Positions 25,858-34,375 of a stretch of 64,000 nucleotides of DNA are shown here, one piece after another (the first letter of the stretch is position 1; each line of letters begins with the position of its first letter). Position numbers and translations under genes: made by a program. Below the pieces are notes generated by a model that saw nothing but the letters and a program-made list of their open reading frames with translations, ran no database searches and was not told the DNA's origin. The DNA lies in the NCBI RefSeq assembly GCF_035319885.1, contig NZ_CP141285.1, positions 496,001 to 560,000 on the forward strand, in the 5' to 3' direction. This stretch comes from Altererythrobacter sp. H2 (GTDB lineage: Bacteria > Pseudomonadota > Alphaproteobacteria > Sphingomonadales > Sphingomonadaceae).

Positions 25858-26966
25858 AGCGCCAGCACGTCGGCCAGCTCCTGCAACAGGACGCTGCGCT
25901 GGGGCGCGTCCGAATGGCCCAGCCGGACCACGGTGACGCGCTGCTCGGGGGAGACAACCACGTACTGCCCCATGTGGCCGATCGCGGCGAACACCGATGG
26001 CGGCGCACGGTCAGGGAACAGCGGGTGCTCGCGCTCGCCGGTGGGGCGGTTGAGCCAGGTCTGGCCGCCATAGTGCGGGCTGCGCGGGCTGGAGCTGGTC
26101 ATGAACTCGATCCAGCGGCGCGGGACCAGCTGGCTGCCGCGAAAGGAGCCCTTGTTGCGCAGGAACTCGCCGAACCGGGCCCAGTCCCGCGCGGTGCCGT
26201 GCATCAGGCTGCCACCGATCAGGGTGCCACTGGCGTCGTATTCGGCGATCATCGAGTCCATCGCCAGCGGTGCGAACACACGGGCGCGAAGGTAGTCGTC
26301 CACCGCACGGCGACGGGTGTCGGGATCATCGCTGGTGGTCAGCACGCGGGCGGCGATATCGGCCAGGATTACGGTGGTGTTGCTGGAGTACTCGAACTGC
26401 GCCCCCGGTTCGGCCTCGAGCGGCTGGGCTTCGGCCCAGGCGGCCATGTCGTCCCGCCCGTCGAGGAACAACATCCGCACCTCGGACGATTCGTAGGGCG
26501 GATCGCCTGCCTCGGTATGCTCCAGCCCGGCCCGCATCTGGAGCAGCTGGCGCAAGGTGATCTCGCCGCGCGGGTCACCCGGACGCTGCCAGTGGGGGAC
26601 GGGGGGAGATTCGTCGAGCCGCAGGCGCCCGTCGGCGACCAGCATCCCGATCATCACCGCCGTCACCGTCTTGGCCATCGACCAGCTGACGAACCGGGTC
26701 TCGGCATCATAGCCGGGGGCATAGCGTTCCGCTGCGACCTGGCCGCCGTTCATGACCACCACGGCGCGGGTCTCGCCCAGTTCGGGCTTGGCAAACAGGT
26801 CATCGACTTCGCGGGCGAGCTGCTCGCGCGGGGCGGCGGCCTCCTTGGTCACGGCGGCCAGGGCTGCCTCGCTCAGCGGGGCGGGGGCAGCCGGCGTCTC
26901 GCCGCACGCGGCAAGGCTTGGCAGCAGGGCCAGCATGGCGATAAGGGACAGGGAGCGCGCGACCAT
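25842..26966 (-). CDS. Class C beta-lactamase-like serine hydrolase, predicted lipoprotein
   Basis: A 374-residue protein. Residues 1-21 are a lipoprotein signal with lipobox LAAC, so the mature protein begins at Cys and is probably anchored to a membrane facing the periplasm. The catalytic Ser-x-x-Lys is FVSWSMAKTVTAVM near residue 94, and the second Tyr element is QFEYSSNTTVI. Domain members include esterases, D-aminopeptidases, 6-aminohexanoate-dimer hydrolases and penicillin-binding proteins. The phrase SWSMAKTVTA with a Met after Ser resembles the esterase/nylon-dimer hydrolase branch, so antibiotic resistance should not be assumed. Confidence 0.88.
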   Translation of the reverse strand: MVARSLSLIAMLALLPSLAACGETPAAPAPLSEAALAAVTKEAAAPREQLAREVDDLFAKPELGETRAVVVMNGGQVAAERYAPGYDAETRFVSWSMAKTVTAVMIGMLVADGRLRLDESPPVPHWQRPGDPRGEITLRQLLQMRAGLEHTEAGDPPYESSEVRMLFLDGRDDMAAWAEAQPLEAEPGAQFEYSSNTTVILADIAARVLTTSDDPDTRRRAVDDYLRARVFAPLAMDSMIAEYDASGTLIGGSLMHGTARDWARFGEFLRNKGSFRGSQLVPRRWIEFMTSSSPRSPHYGGQTWLNRPTGEREHPLFPDRAPPSVFAAIGHMGQYVVVSPEQRVTVVRLGHSDAPQRSVLLQELADVLALYPGR

Positions 26967-26995
26967 CGCGCATCCCCTCGCTTAAGGAAATCCGC

Positions 26996-27334
26996 TTGGC
27001 AACGGCAAAACCGGCAAAGTCCCGTCGTCCGGGCATCATTCTGGCAGGCGTTGCAATCCTGCTGCTGGGCACGGCGTGGTATTTCCGCGCCCCGATGACC
27101 GGTTATGCCGGGGTCTCGACCGCCTATGCTGCGCGGGTGGCCTGTTCCTGCCGCCATGCCGGGGGGCGCGATCTGGAGGACTGCGCCAAGGACAAGCTGG
27201 CGGGAATGGAGCTGGTGACCCTGACCGAAGACGCCGAGGCAAAGAGCGTGACCGCCCGCTTCCCGCTGATTTCCAGCGACACCGCCAGCTGGCGCGAAGG
27301 CTATGGCTGCGTGCTGGAGCCGTGGGAGGACTAA
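26996..27334 (+). CDS. Small membrane-anchored protein with conserved-looking cysteines, unknown function
   Basis: A 112-residue protein I do not recognise. A basic N-terminus (MATAKPAKSRRPG) is followed by one hydrophobic helix (IILAGVAILLLGTAWYF, residues 14-30), so it is a single-pass protein with about 80 residues outside the cytoplasm. The outer part has four Cys: two in CSCRHAGG, one in LEDCAKDK and one in YGCVLEPW, enough for two disulfides. The start codon is TTG, supported by AAGGAA seven bases upstream; no ATG is available. It is divergent from the lipoprotein hydrolase by only 29 bases and may be involved with it. Confidence 0.7.
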   Translation: MATAKPAKSRRPGIILAGVAILLLGTAWYFRAPMTGYAGVSTAYAARVACSCRHAGGRDLEDCAKDKLAGMELVTLTEDAEAKSVTARFPLISSDTASWREGYGCVLEPWED

Positions 27335-27873
27335 GCCGGGCGCCAGCGCCTGACCACCGGGGTCGATGGATCGCGGTCGTCGTGGAAGCCACAAGCACCC
27401 TCGGGCATGGCGGACAGGTCCACCCCCTCAACCTCGCGGTATTCGCGCCAGTCGTAGATCCCGGTCCGGTGCGCGATGCGCCACACACCGTCCCGCTTCT
27501 CGAACCGGTCGACATAGCGCCCGGCGATGACAGCAGAATAGACGGTGCCCTTGTCGGGGAAGACTTCGGTCATCGGGTAGCCTGCCGGGATAGTGTGCAT
27601 CGCGGTCATGTAGGTTTCGGTGTAGCAAATGTGCGCGCTCTCGAACCCGAACGAGACCTGGCCGAGCTGGTGCTGGGTGATCAGGCACGGATCGATGATC
27701 GCGCGGGCCTGCTCCACGAAGCCTTGCCAGTCGCCCTGCACCGGGCCGAAGCCGAACACCGCGTCGGCATGGAACAGGGCGGCCATCATGTCCCACCGGC
27801 GGCGGTCGATGGCATGGGCATAGGCGGCGATCACGTCGCGAATCGCTTCGCGGTCCTCCAGCGTTCCGGTCAT
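27331..27873 (-). CDS. SnoaL/NTF2-like protein (ring-hydroxylase beta-subunit fold)
   Basis: A 180-residue NTF2-fold protein. DREAIRDVIAAYAHAIDRRRWDMMAALFHADA is the standard SnoaL_4 opening, and GRYVDRFEKRDGVWRIAHRTGIYDWREY the standard closing strands with Trp-Arg-Ile. This variant is common in catabolic clusters of sphingomonads and actinobacteria, often as a dehydratase or lyase of ring intermediates. It overlaps the upstream oxidoreductase gene by four bases, so the two are translated together, and it ends against the convergent small membrane protein gene. Confidence 0.8.
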   Translation of the reverse strand: MTGTLEDREAIRDVIAAYAHAIDRRRWDMMAALFHADAVFGFGPVQGDWQGFVEQARAIIDPCLITQHQLGQVSFGFESAHICYTETYMTAMHTIPAGYPMTEVFPDKGTVYSAVIAGRYVDRFEKRDGVWRIAHRTGIYDWREYREVEGVDLSAMPEGACGFHDDRDPSTPVVRRWRPA

Positions 27874-28871
27874 TGCTCCAGCTCCACGATCACCTTGCCC
27901 ATGTTCGCTCCCGACAGCATCCGGCCATAGGCAACGAGCGTATTCTCCAGCCCCCGGGTCACGTCATATGGCAGGTCCAGCTGGCCAGCATCATACCAGC
28001 CCAGCAGGCGCTCGGTCAGTTCCGGGCCGTGGTGCATGAAATCGGGCGAGAAGAACCCCTCGATCCGCAATCGCCGCATCAGCACCTGGTCGAATTCCTG
28101 CGGGGCGGTGCGGGTCCCGGTGTTATAGTCCGCCACCAGCCCGCACACCGCCACCCGGCCGTAATGGTTCATGCTGACCAGGACATCGTCGAGCAACGGG
28201 CCGCCCACATTGTCGAAATAGACGTCGACCCCGCCAGCCCCGGCGAGCTGTTCGCGCACGTTGCCCGCCTTGTAGTCGATCGCCCCGGCCAGCCCGTAAT
28301 CGCTGACCAGCGCGGCGCACTTGGCCGGGCCTCCGGCAAGCCCCCACACGGTGCAGCTGAGCAGCTTTGCCACCTGGCAGGCGAGCAGCCCGGTCGCCCC
28401 GGCGGCAGCGGAGACCAGCACTGTCTCGCCCGGCTGGGCAGCGCCGGTGCGCTCGACGCCCCACAGCGCGGTCCAGCCGTTCATGCCGAGGGGGCCGAAC
28501 CAGGCGCGTAGGTCGGCCACGCTTTCATCCAGCCTGACGGCACCGGCCATGACCGGATCGACCACGCTATGATCGCCCCATTGTCCGAACGCGCGCACCA
28601 GCGCGCCTTCGGGGAAGCCAGCATGGCGAGAGGCGGTCACACGGCCGATCACCAGCCCGCTCATGGCCACGCCGAGATCGAGCGGAGGCTGGTAGCCGTC
28701 GGTCCGGTCGCTCATCCACATCCGCGTGCCCGCGTCCATCGAGAGGAGCGCGTTGCGGATCACGATCTGGCCCTCGGCAGGATCGGTCAGCGGCGCCTCG
28801 ACCAGGTGCAGCGCACTGGCGAAATCGGTTCCCTGCGGGCGCGCCGTCAGGCGCCAGATGCGGTTGGTCAT
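27870..28871 (-). CDS. NADP-dependent medium-chain reductase (PTGR/CurA-like)
   Basis: A 333-residue zinc-independent member of the medium-chain dehydrogenase/reductase superfamily. RIWRLTARPQGTDFASALHLVEAPL is the opening of the leukotriene B4 dehydrogenase/CurA branch, VSAAAGATGLLACQVAKLLSC is the nucleotide-binding fold with the variant A-A-G-A-x-G, and DVYFDNVGGPLLDDVL is the branch signature. These enzymes reduce the C=C bond of alpha,beta-unsaturated ketones with NADPH. The ATG at MTNRIWRL fits family lengths; two ATGs lie a few codons upstream. It is divergent from the NmrA-like gene. Confidence 0.9.
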   Translation of the reverse strand: MTNRIWRLTARPQGTDFASALHLVEAPLTDPAEGQIVIRNALLSMDAGTRMWMSDRTDGYQPPLDLGVAMSGLVIGRVTASRHAGFPEGALVRAFGQWGDHSVVDPVMAGAVRLDESVADLRAWFGPLGMNGWTALWGVERTGAAQPGETVLVSAAAGATGLLACQVAKLLSCTVWGLAGGPAKCAALVSDYGLAGAIDYKAGNVREQLAGAGGVDVYFDNVGGPLLDDVLVSMNHYGRVAVCGLVADYNTGTRTAPQEFDQVLMRRLRIEGFFSPDFMHHGPELTERLLGWYDAGQLDLPYDVTRGLENTLVAYGRMLSGANMGKVIVELEQ

Positions 28872-29007
28872 GCGCGTCAGCATCGACCGGCGCGGCCGTT
28901 GCGGCAAGGCGCAGTTTTGGCAGGGCTGCGGCTATCAAAATGGGGCGGCGCGCAGGGGCAAGGGGGTGCCTAAGCTGGCAGTCAACCAATCGACAGGGAG
29001 AGGCAGC

Positions 29008-29955
29008 ATGGCATTGATCACGGTAATCGGCTCGTCCGGGCGGCAAGGCATGGCGCAGGTCCGGCAGGCGCTGGCGGCAGGGTATGACGTGCGCGCGATT
29101 TCGCGCCAGCCCGATCCGTTCGCGGGGGCAAGGATCGAGGGGGTCGAGCGGGTCGAGGTGCGCCCGATGGATCTCTACGATCCCTCGACCTACCGCGCCG
29201 CGCTGGAGGGGACGGACTACGTTTTCTACACCCACCCGCTCCAGGCGCGGGCGGACCGCGCGGTGCTGGTAGGTGATGTCGGCAAGGCGGCTGCAGAGCT
29301 GGGCGTCAAGCGGGTGGTGTGGAACACCTCGAGCTGGATTCCGGACAAGCCGGGTGATGCCTTCACTTATGCCGGCAACACTGCGGGCATCAACGCGCTT
29401 TGGCGCTCCGGCGCGCCGGGCACGGTGTTCGGCAGCGTGCTGTTCATGGACAACCTGCTGACCAATTGGGCGCGGCCGTTCATCGTCAACGAAGGGCGCT
29501 ATGTCTATCCGCACGCACCCCATCTCGAAGCCAACTGGATCAGCCTCGACGACGTCGCCCGGTTCATGCTCGCCAGCCTCGAACGGCCCGACATGGAAGG
29601 CGCCTGGCTCAACATCGGCGGGCCGGAGCGGATGCGCGGGCCGCAGGTGGCCGAGGTGCTGAGCAACACGCTGGGCAAGACTGTCAAATACGATCCCTGC
29701 ACCCCGGCCGAATTCGGGCGCTACCTGGTCCAGGCGGCGGGCGATGACATGCCGGCCGAAGTGCGCGAGGAATTCGCCAAGGGGATCGAGGCGTTCTACG
29801 AATACAACAACACCGCGCCCACGCGCCCGTTCGCGGTTGACATGGACCATGTCTATGAACGCTTCCCGGAACTGGAAGGCAAGCTTGAGCCGATGAGCGA
29901 ATGGGCACCGAAGCAGGATTGGGGCGACAGCAACTTCCGGCCGGCTTTCGGTTAG
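29008..29955 (+). CDS. NmrA-like NAD(P)-binding protein
   Basis: A 315-residue atypical short-chain dehydrogenase. The nucleotide motif is ITVIGSSGRQGMAQVRQAL (Gly-x-x-Gly-x-x-Gly form), then YDVRAISRQPDPF. VWNTSSWIPDKPGD and NIGGPERMRGPQVAEVL follow. It lacks the Tyr-x3-Lys catalytic pair, as NmrA/HSCARG proteins do; family members act as redox sensors or as reductases of quinone-like or ether substrates. CAGGGAGAGG lies just upstream of the ATG. It is divergent from the PTGR-like gene, suggesting shared control of the 28-40 kb block. Confidence 0.88.
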   Translation: MALITVIGSSGRQGMAQVRQALAAGYDVRAISRQPDPFAGARIEGVERVEVRPMDLYDPSTYRAALEGTDYVFYTHPLQARADRAVLVGDVGKAAAELGVKRVVWNTSSWIPDKPGDAFTYAGNTAGINALWRSGAPGTVFGSVLFMDNLLTNWARPFIVNEGRYVYPHAPHLEANWISLDDVARFMLASLERPDMEGAWLNIGGPERMRGPQVAEVLSNTLGKTVKYDPCTPAEFGRYLVQAAGDDMPAEVREEFAKGIEAFYEYNNTAPTRPFAVDMDHVYERFPELEGKLEPMSEWAPKQDWGDSNFRPAFG

Positions 29956-30145
29956 TGTGGAGGCGCCTCCGCGCCTCCATCCTCGCTAGACGCGCAGCAT
30001 AACTGCGCCCGCTGCGGGCGGCCGGTCGGCCTTGCGATGCCGTTGGCATCGAGACAGTGCTGACAAGCTGATTTAGCTTGTAACCCGGTCGCTGGCCCGA
30101 CCGGGATTTGGCGCCAATGTTACTGGCGGCGAGGCTCGCTTCGCT

Positions 30146-30249
30146 CCCCTCCCCTTGGGGAGGGGTTGGGGGTGGGGGTTCTGCGGCCGATATGGCGTGC
30201 TGCATGGCAACGCCGTACACCCCCTCCCAGTCTCCCCCTCAAGGGGGAG
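30146..30249. repeat. Paired GC-rich hairpin element in a 306-base gene-free gap
   Basis: Two perfect hairpins face each other: CCCCTCCCC-TT-GGGGAGGGG at 30146-30165 and CTCCCCCT-CA-AGGGGGAG at 30232-30249. The sequence next to the first (GGTTGGGGGTGGGGG) is roughly the complement of that before the second (CCCCCTCCCAGTC), so the whole unit can fold as one large structure. The arrangement resembles a composite palindromic (REP/BIME-type) element. It lies between two convergent genes. The rest of the gap (29956-30261) shows no gene. Confidence 0.62.
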
Positions 30250-30261
30250 GAGCTGGTCATT

Positions 30262-31494
30262 CTATTCCGCCGCGATGGCTTCGCGTTCGCGAGCGAAGAT
30301 GTCCTTCAGTTCGGCATCGCTCGCGTGGGTCAGTTTGTCGACCCACTGGTGAAACACCTGGCCGCCGCGTTCATTGCGGCCGAACAGGACCTCCTTCATC
30401 AGCCCGCTCTGCAATGCCTCGTGCTGGCGCTTGCCGGTCTTGTAGTCCTCGTCGCGCACCACGATTTCGAGGAAATCGAACTGGTCGCGTGCGGCCTTGA
30501 TTGCCACTTCGTCGGTCGGTTCGTGTTCCATGACGTAGAACTGCGTGGTGTAGCTTTCGCCCACGGTGGCGCCGGGGAACAGCTGGCTGATCATCGCCCC
30601 GCGCAGGCCCCCGCCGTAGAAGCTCGCAATCGAGATATGCGGGAAGATGGTCCACACGCCCTGGACCAGCACTTCCTGCGGAATCTGGTCATCGGCCATG
30701 GTGTTGATGTCCAGCTTCTGGTCGTCGTCACCCGAGACCTTGATCGCGAACTGTGAGGGGGTCGACAGGCGCTGATGTGGGCCGAAGGCGAAGTAATTCG
30801 CACGATTGTAGAAATCCGCGCCAAAGGTGTCCTTGTGCAGCACCGGCAGGTGGTAGAAATCGAGGTACCCGTCATAGGCGGTCTTCCAGTTCGGGCCCGC
30901 CAGCGTGCGCTGGCTGAACAGGTGCCAGCCGTCGAATTCGAACGCTTTCAGCAGCTCGTCATAGCCGCACAGGTAATCGGCGATGTCGAGCGTGGAGGCG
31001 GGATCCAGCGTGGCCCAGATCAGGCCGGCATTTTCGTAGACCGGGAACCGCGTCAGGCAATGCGCGGCCTTGTCGATCACGCCGAAATCCTGCGGGCTGG
31101 CAACCCCGATCAGGTCGCCGTCATTCTTGAAGGTCCAGCCGTGATAGCCGCAGGTAAAACGGCTGGCGTTGCCCGTGCCGGCGGCAACCGGGTTGCCGCG
31201 ATGGGTGCACATGTTGAGGAAAGCAGCGACCGTACCGTCCTTCTGGCGGGTCAGCAGCAGGGGCACGCCGCAGATGTCCAGCGCCTTGTAGTCGCCTGGC
31301 TTGGGCAATTCACAGGAAGGCGCCACCATCAGCGGCAGCCGCCGGAAGATCTGCTTCTTCTCCAGCTCGAACAGGTCGGGATCGGTGTAGCTCGCCGCCG
31401 GGATGCCAACCACTTCGTCTGCCAGTTCCATCGTGCCTGCCATGCCGTGGGCGACCAGCGAGCGGGTCATCGAAACCAGATTGTCCTGCGCCAT
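30262..31494 (-). CDS. Rieske non-haem iron oxygenase, alpha subunit (first)
   Basis: A 410-residue catalytic subunit. The Rieske [2Fe-2S] ligands are CTHRGN (Cys-x-His, near residue 96) and CGYHGW (Cys-x2-His, near residue 115). The mononuclear iron site is DGYLDFYHLPVLHKD near residue 208, giving the two His, with a late Asp completing the facial triad. The enzyme would dihydroxylate, demethylate or monooxygenate an aromatic or alicyclic substrate. No beta subunit, ferredoxin or reductase gene is close, so it must borrow electron carriers, as sphingomonad oxygenases often do. It follows the broken TonB receptor gene in the same orientation but is separated by a terminator-like hairpin. Confidence 0.92.
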   Translation of the reverse strand: MAQDNLVSMTRSLVAHGMAGTMELADEVVGIPAASYTDPDLFELEKKQIFRRLPLMVAPSCELPKPGDYKALDICGVPLLLTRQKDGTVAAFLNMCTHRGNPVAAGTGNASRFTCGYHGWTFKNDGDLIGVASPQDFGVIDKAAHCLTRFPVYENAGLIWATLDPASTLDIADYLCGYDELLKAFEFDGWHLFSQRTLAGPNWKTAYDGYLDFYHLPVLHKDTFGADFYNRANYFAFGPHQRLSTPSQFAIKVSGDDDQKLDINTMADDQIPQEVLVQGVWTIFPHISIASFYGGGLRGAMISQLFPGATVGESYTTQFYVMEHEPTDEVAIKAARDQFDFLEIVVRDEDYKTGKRQHEALQSGLMKEVLFGRNERGGQVFHQWVDKLTHASDAELKDIFAREREAIAAE

Positions 31495-31582
31495 TGCTTA
31501 CCTCTTCCCTGATTGACGAACCGCTTGTCGGCCAGACCGGCTCAGGCGGCAATTGCCACTTTTGCGTGGGGCCTGAACGAAA

Positions 31583-31614
31583 GCGGGCGCGGGGGTGGAT
31601 GTCCCCGCGCCCGC
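31583..31614 (-). terminator. Intrinsic terminator after the disrupted TonB receptor
   Basis: A perfect 12-bp stem, GCGGGCGCGGGG paired with CCCCGCGCCCGC across an eight-base loop, starts 25 bases past the receptor stop. On the minus strand it is followed by TTTCGTT, a weak U-tract. The stem is very stable and the position fits the end of the receptor transcript, implying that the Rieske gene downstream has its own promoter. Confidence 0.7.
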
Positions 31615-31638
31615 AGCGGCGTCCGCTTGAAGCTCCCC

Positions 31639-34196
31639 CTAGAAGCGGACCCTGCCTTCGATGAACACCTGCCGGCCCCGGTTCTGCGTCAACACGATGT
31701 CGTCGCCGGTCGGGATTGCGAGACCCGAGGGTGCCAGGAACGGGCGGCCGCCCGAAGTGATGACATAGATCTCGTCGGTCAGGTTGACCCCGACCAGCGA
31801 GAGCTGCCACTTGCCGTCCGGATCGCCGACCGAAACAGTCGCGTCGAGGGTGACGAAGCTGTCCTGTTCGTAGTCACTGAAGGTCGCCTCGTCGGTAATG
31901 TAGCCGCCATTGTACGATGCGTTGCCGCCCAGCCCGAACTCCAGGCTGTCACCCATCGGGATGGACCAGTCGAATGCGAAGTTACCCGACCATTCCGGCG
32001 CCTGCGAGGCGCGGCGGCCCTTCAGGTTGACCGGCCCGCCGGCACCGCCCGGCTGCAGGAAGTCGTCGGTGTATTCGGCATCGAGGTAGGCCACGCTGCC
32101 GGACAGGTTCAGGCCCTCGACCGGCGTATCCCACGCCCAGTTCAGATCGACGCCCTTGGTGGTCAGCTCGCCGGCGTTGCTGGTGATGAACTGGACAGTG
32201 GTGGCGTTGAAGTTCTGCACCTGGAGGTTGTCGAAGACGTAGTGATAGACGGTGCCATTGAGCGTGAAGGTGCGGTTGGCGAACTGGCTCTTGAAGCCGA
32301 TTTCGCCGCCAATGGCCGTTTCCGAGGCATACTTGAGGCTGTTGGCAGTGGCTGCCTGCACCGCCGGGTCGCTGCTGGCGAACCCGGAGAGCGAATTTGA
32401 CGGCAGCGCGCTGTTGTCGATCCCGCCCGACTTGAAGCCGGTCTTGAACGAAGCGAAGATGTTGAGATCAGGCGTTGCCTGGAACTTCAGCGTGGCTTCC
32501 GGCGACCAGTTGTTGTCGGCAAACCGGATCGGCCCGGAGAAGAAGCCGCTGTCCACGAAGGCCGGGCCTGACGCCAGGAAGGTGTGGACATAGGGGATGC
32601 TGATCGTCTGCACCTTGGTTTCGTCGGTGTAGCGCACCCCGCCCGACAGCTCGAGCCGGTCGGTCAGATCGATGCTGACGCTCCCGAACACCGAGTAGGC
32701 TTCGGTCTTGGTCAGGTGGGTCTTGTCCCAGTCATAGGTGAACCCGGTGATCGGATCCGGGGCAATCAGAGAGATGTTGACCCCCTGCTGCGAGGTGTCG
32801 AACAGGATTCGCGCCATTCATAGAAGCCGCCGACCATGAAGTTGAAGGGGCCGTCGTAGTTGCTGGACAGGCGGATTTCCTGGCTGAACTGCTTCAGTCC
32901 GTTGATCGGGTCGCTGGCACCGGCGCCCATCGGCACACCGGGCCGGTTGACCGCAGCCAGCGCCGGGAAGTTGGCCGCGATGACCGCATCGCTGACTGCT
33001 GCCGGCAGACCCGGGATGAAGGCCTTGCCCTGGCCGCCGTAGGAGTAGCTGTCGAAATCGACCGCTTCCATGTCGAGCAAGCCGGAAACCGACGACAGGG
33101 TGAAGTGGTCGCCAATATCGAGGTCCCACTTCAGCCGGGCGAAGAAGATCTCGGTTTCGCCGAACGGCACCCCGTTGCGGCCCTCTGCCTTGGACGGCCC
33201 TGGTACGCCGCTGGCAAGGGCCGGGTTGGCATCGACCTGGTAATAGCTCTGGTCGAAGCTGTTGCAGTCGTATCCGGCCGGAATGGCGATTGTGCCGCCG
33301 AACAGCACCACTTCGTCTGCACGTCCGTTGAGGCCGCAACCAATCTCGACCGTGCCGAGCGCGCCGTCGTTCTCGTGCTTGGAATACTGGATCTTGAGGT
33401 TGGCGTTGAACTCGGGCAGCGGATCCCAGTTGAGCGTGACCCGGCCGATGAAGTCGGTCAGGCCGCGCTTGCGGTTGACCGCCGGGGTGTTGGGCGCGAT
33501 CTTGATGAATTCGTCGATATCGTTGAACTGGGCGGCGACGCGGATGCCGAGGGTATCGGTGACCGGGCCGGAAATGTACCCGTTGATCAGGTACCCTTTT
33601 TCCTCGAATTCATAGGACGCCTTGGCCCCGATTTCCCACTCGCGGGTCGGGTCGGCCGACTTGACCGCGAACACACCGGCAGAAGCGCTCTTGCCGAAGT
33701 AGAGCGACTGGGGCCCCTTGAGCACTTCGATCTGGGCGGTGTCGAAGAACCCGGCCTGGACCAGACGCATGGTGGAGACCTGCACCCCGTCGAAATCGAA
33801 CGCGACAGCCGAGTCGAAGGCGGCCGAAATGTTGGATGAGCCCACCCCGCGCAGGGAGAGCTGGCCGCCCGAACCCGAACCGCCGACCTGCACGTTGAGG
33901 GTCGGCACGCGGCTGACGACGTCAGCGACCTGGTCGACGCCATATTTGTCGAGCGTGTCCCCGCCGATCACGGTGACGGTCACGGGGACTTCCTGGAGCG
34001 TTTCATCCTGCTTGCGGGCGCGCACGATGATCTGGTTGCCGCTGTCCTGACTGGCGTCCTCGCTGGCACCGGCGTCCTGCGCCAGGGCGGCCTGCGGTGT
34101 GGCCAGCATTGCGGCCCCCGCCACCCCGCCAAGCAAGGCCGTTCGTATCGCACCATGGCGCAGCCAGGACGGATTGCGGTCGTCGATCTTGTGCAT
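31639..34196 (-). pseudogene. TonB-dependent receptor interrupted by a single-base frameshift
   Basis: The reading is about 852 codons in two frames. The 5' part (34196 to about 32,805) starts at MHKIDDRNPSW with a signal peptide ending AALAQ. It continues with the TonB box and plug (QIIVRARKQDETLQEVPVTV; STSNI-like GVGSSNISAAFDSAVAF; IEVLKGPQSLYFGKSASAG). The 3' part supplies the rest of the barrel and a terminal aromatic (VFIEGRVRF). Between them GGFYEWRE runs out of frame, while FDTSQQGVNISLIAPDP resumes in the -1 frame near 32,805-32,812. One missing base restores EWRE-ILFDTSQQ. There is no slippery heptamer, so this is a deletion or a sequencing error rather than programmed shifting. The family is the sphingomonad receptor type that imports hydrophobic or glycosidic substrates. 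Confidence 0.87.
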
Positions 34197-34332
34197 GCTG
34201 TCTCTCCCGATTGCGGCAGGCGCTACCCCCCTGTCCGCGTTTGTCCCGTGCGGATTTCCCGCCAGATGTGCACTTCTATGAGGCGTGTCCGAACACACCA
34301 TCCGCAAAAGCAATAGTGCGTGCAGCCAGCCG

Positions 34333-34345
34333 TGACGTTGCGTCA
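34333..34345. promoter_or_regulatory. TGACG-TTG-CGTCA palindrome upstream of the receptor gene
   Basis: A perfect 13-bp palindrome lies 137 bases before the receptor start, in the 179-base gap between the receptor and the second Rieske gene. It could be an operator for either gene's transcript. Symmetry and location are the only support. Confidence 0.28.
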
Positions 34346-34375
34346 TTCCGGCATCACCGGCCCTTTTGGCCAGGC

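Noticed and set aside
25842-26966. Calling the serine hydrolase an antibiotic-resistance beta-lactamase
   Set aside because: Only the general Ser-x-x-Lys fold is visible; the motif style fits esterase-type members, and there is no resistance context.
32780-32830. Programmed -1 frameshift in the TonB receptor
   Set aside because: No slippery X-XXY-YYZ heptamer or downstream pseudoknot is visible, and receptors of this family are not known to use frameshifting.
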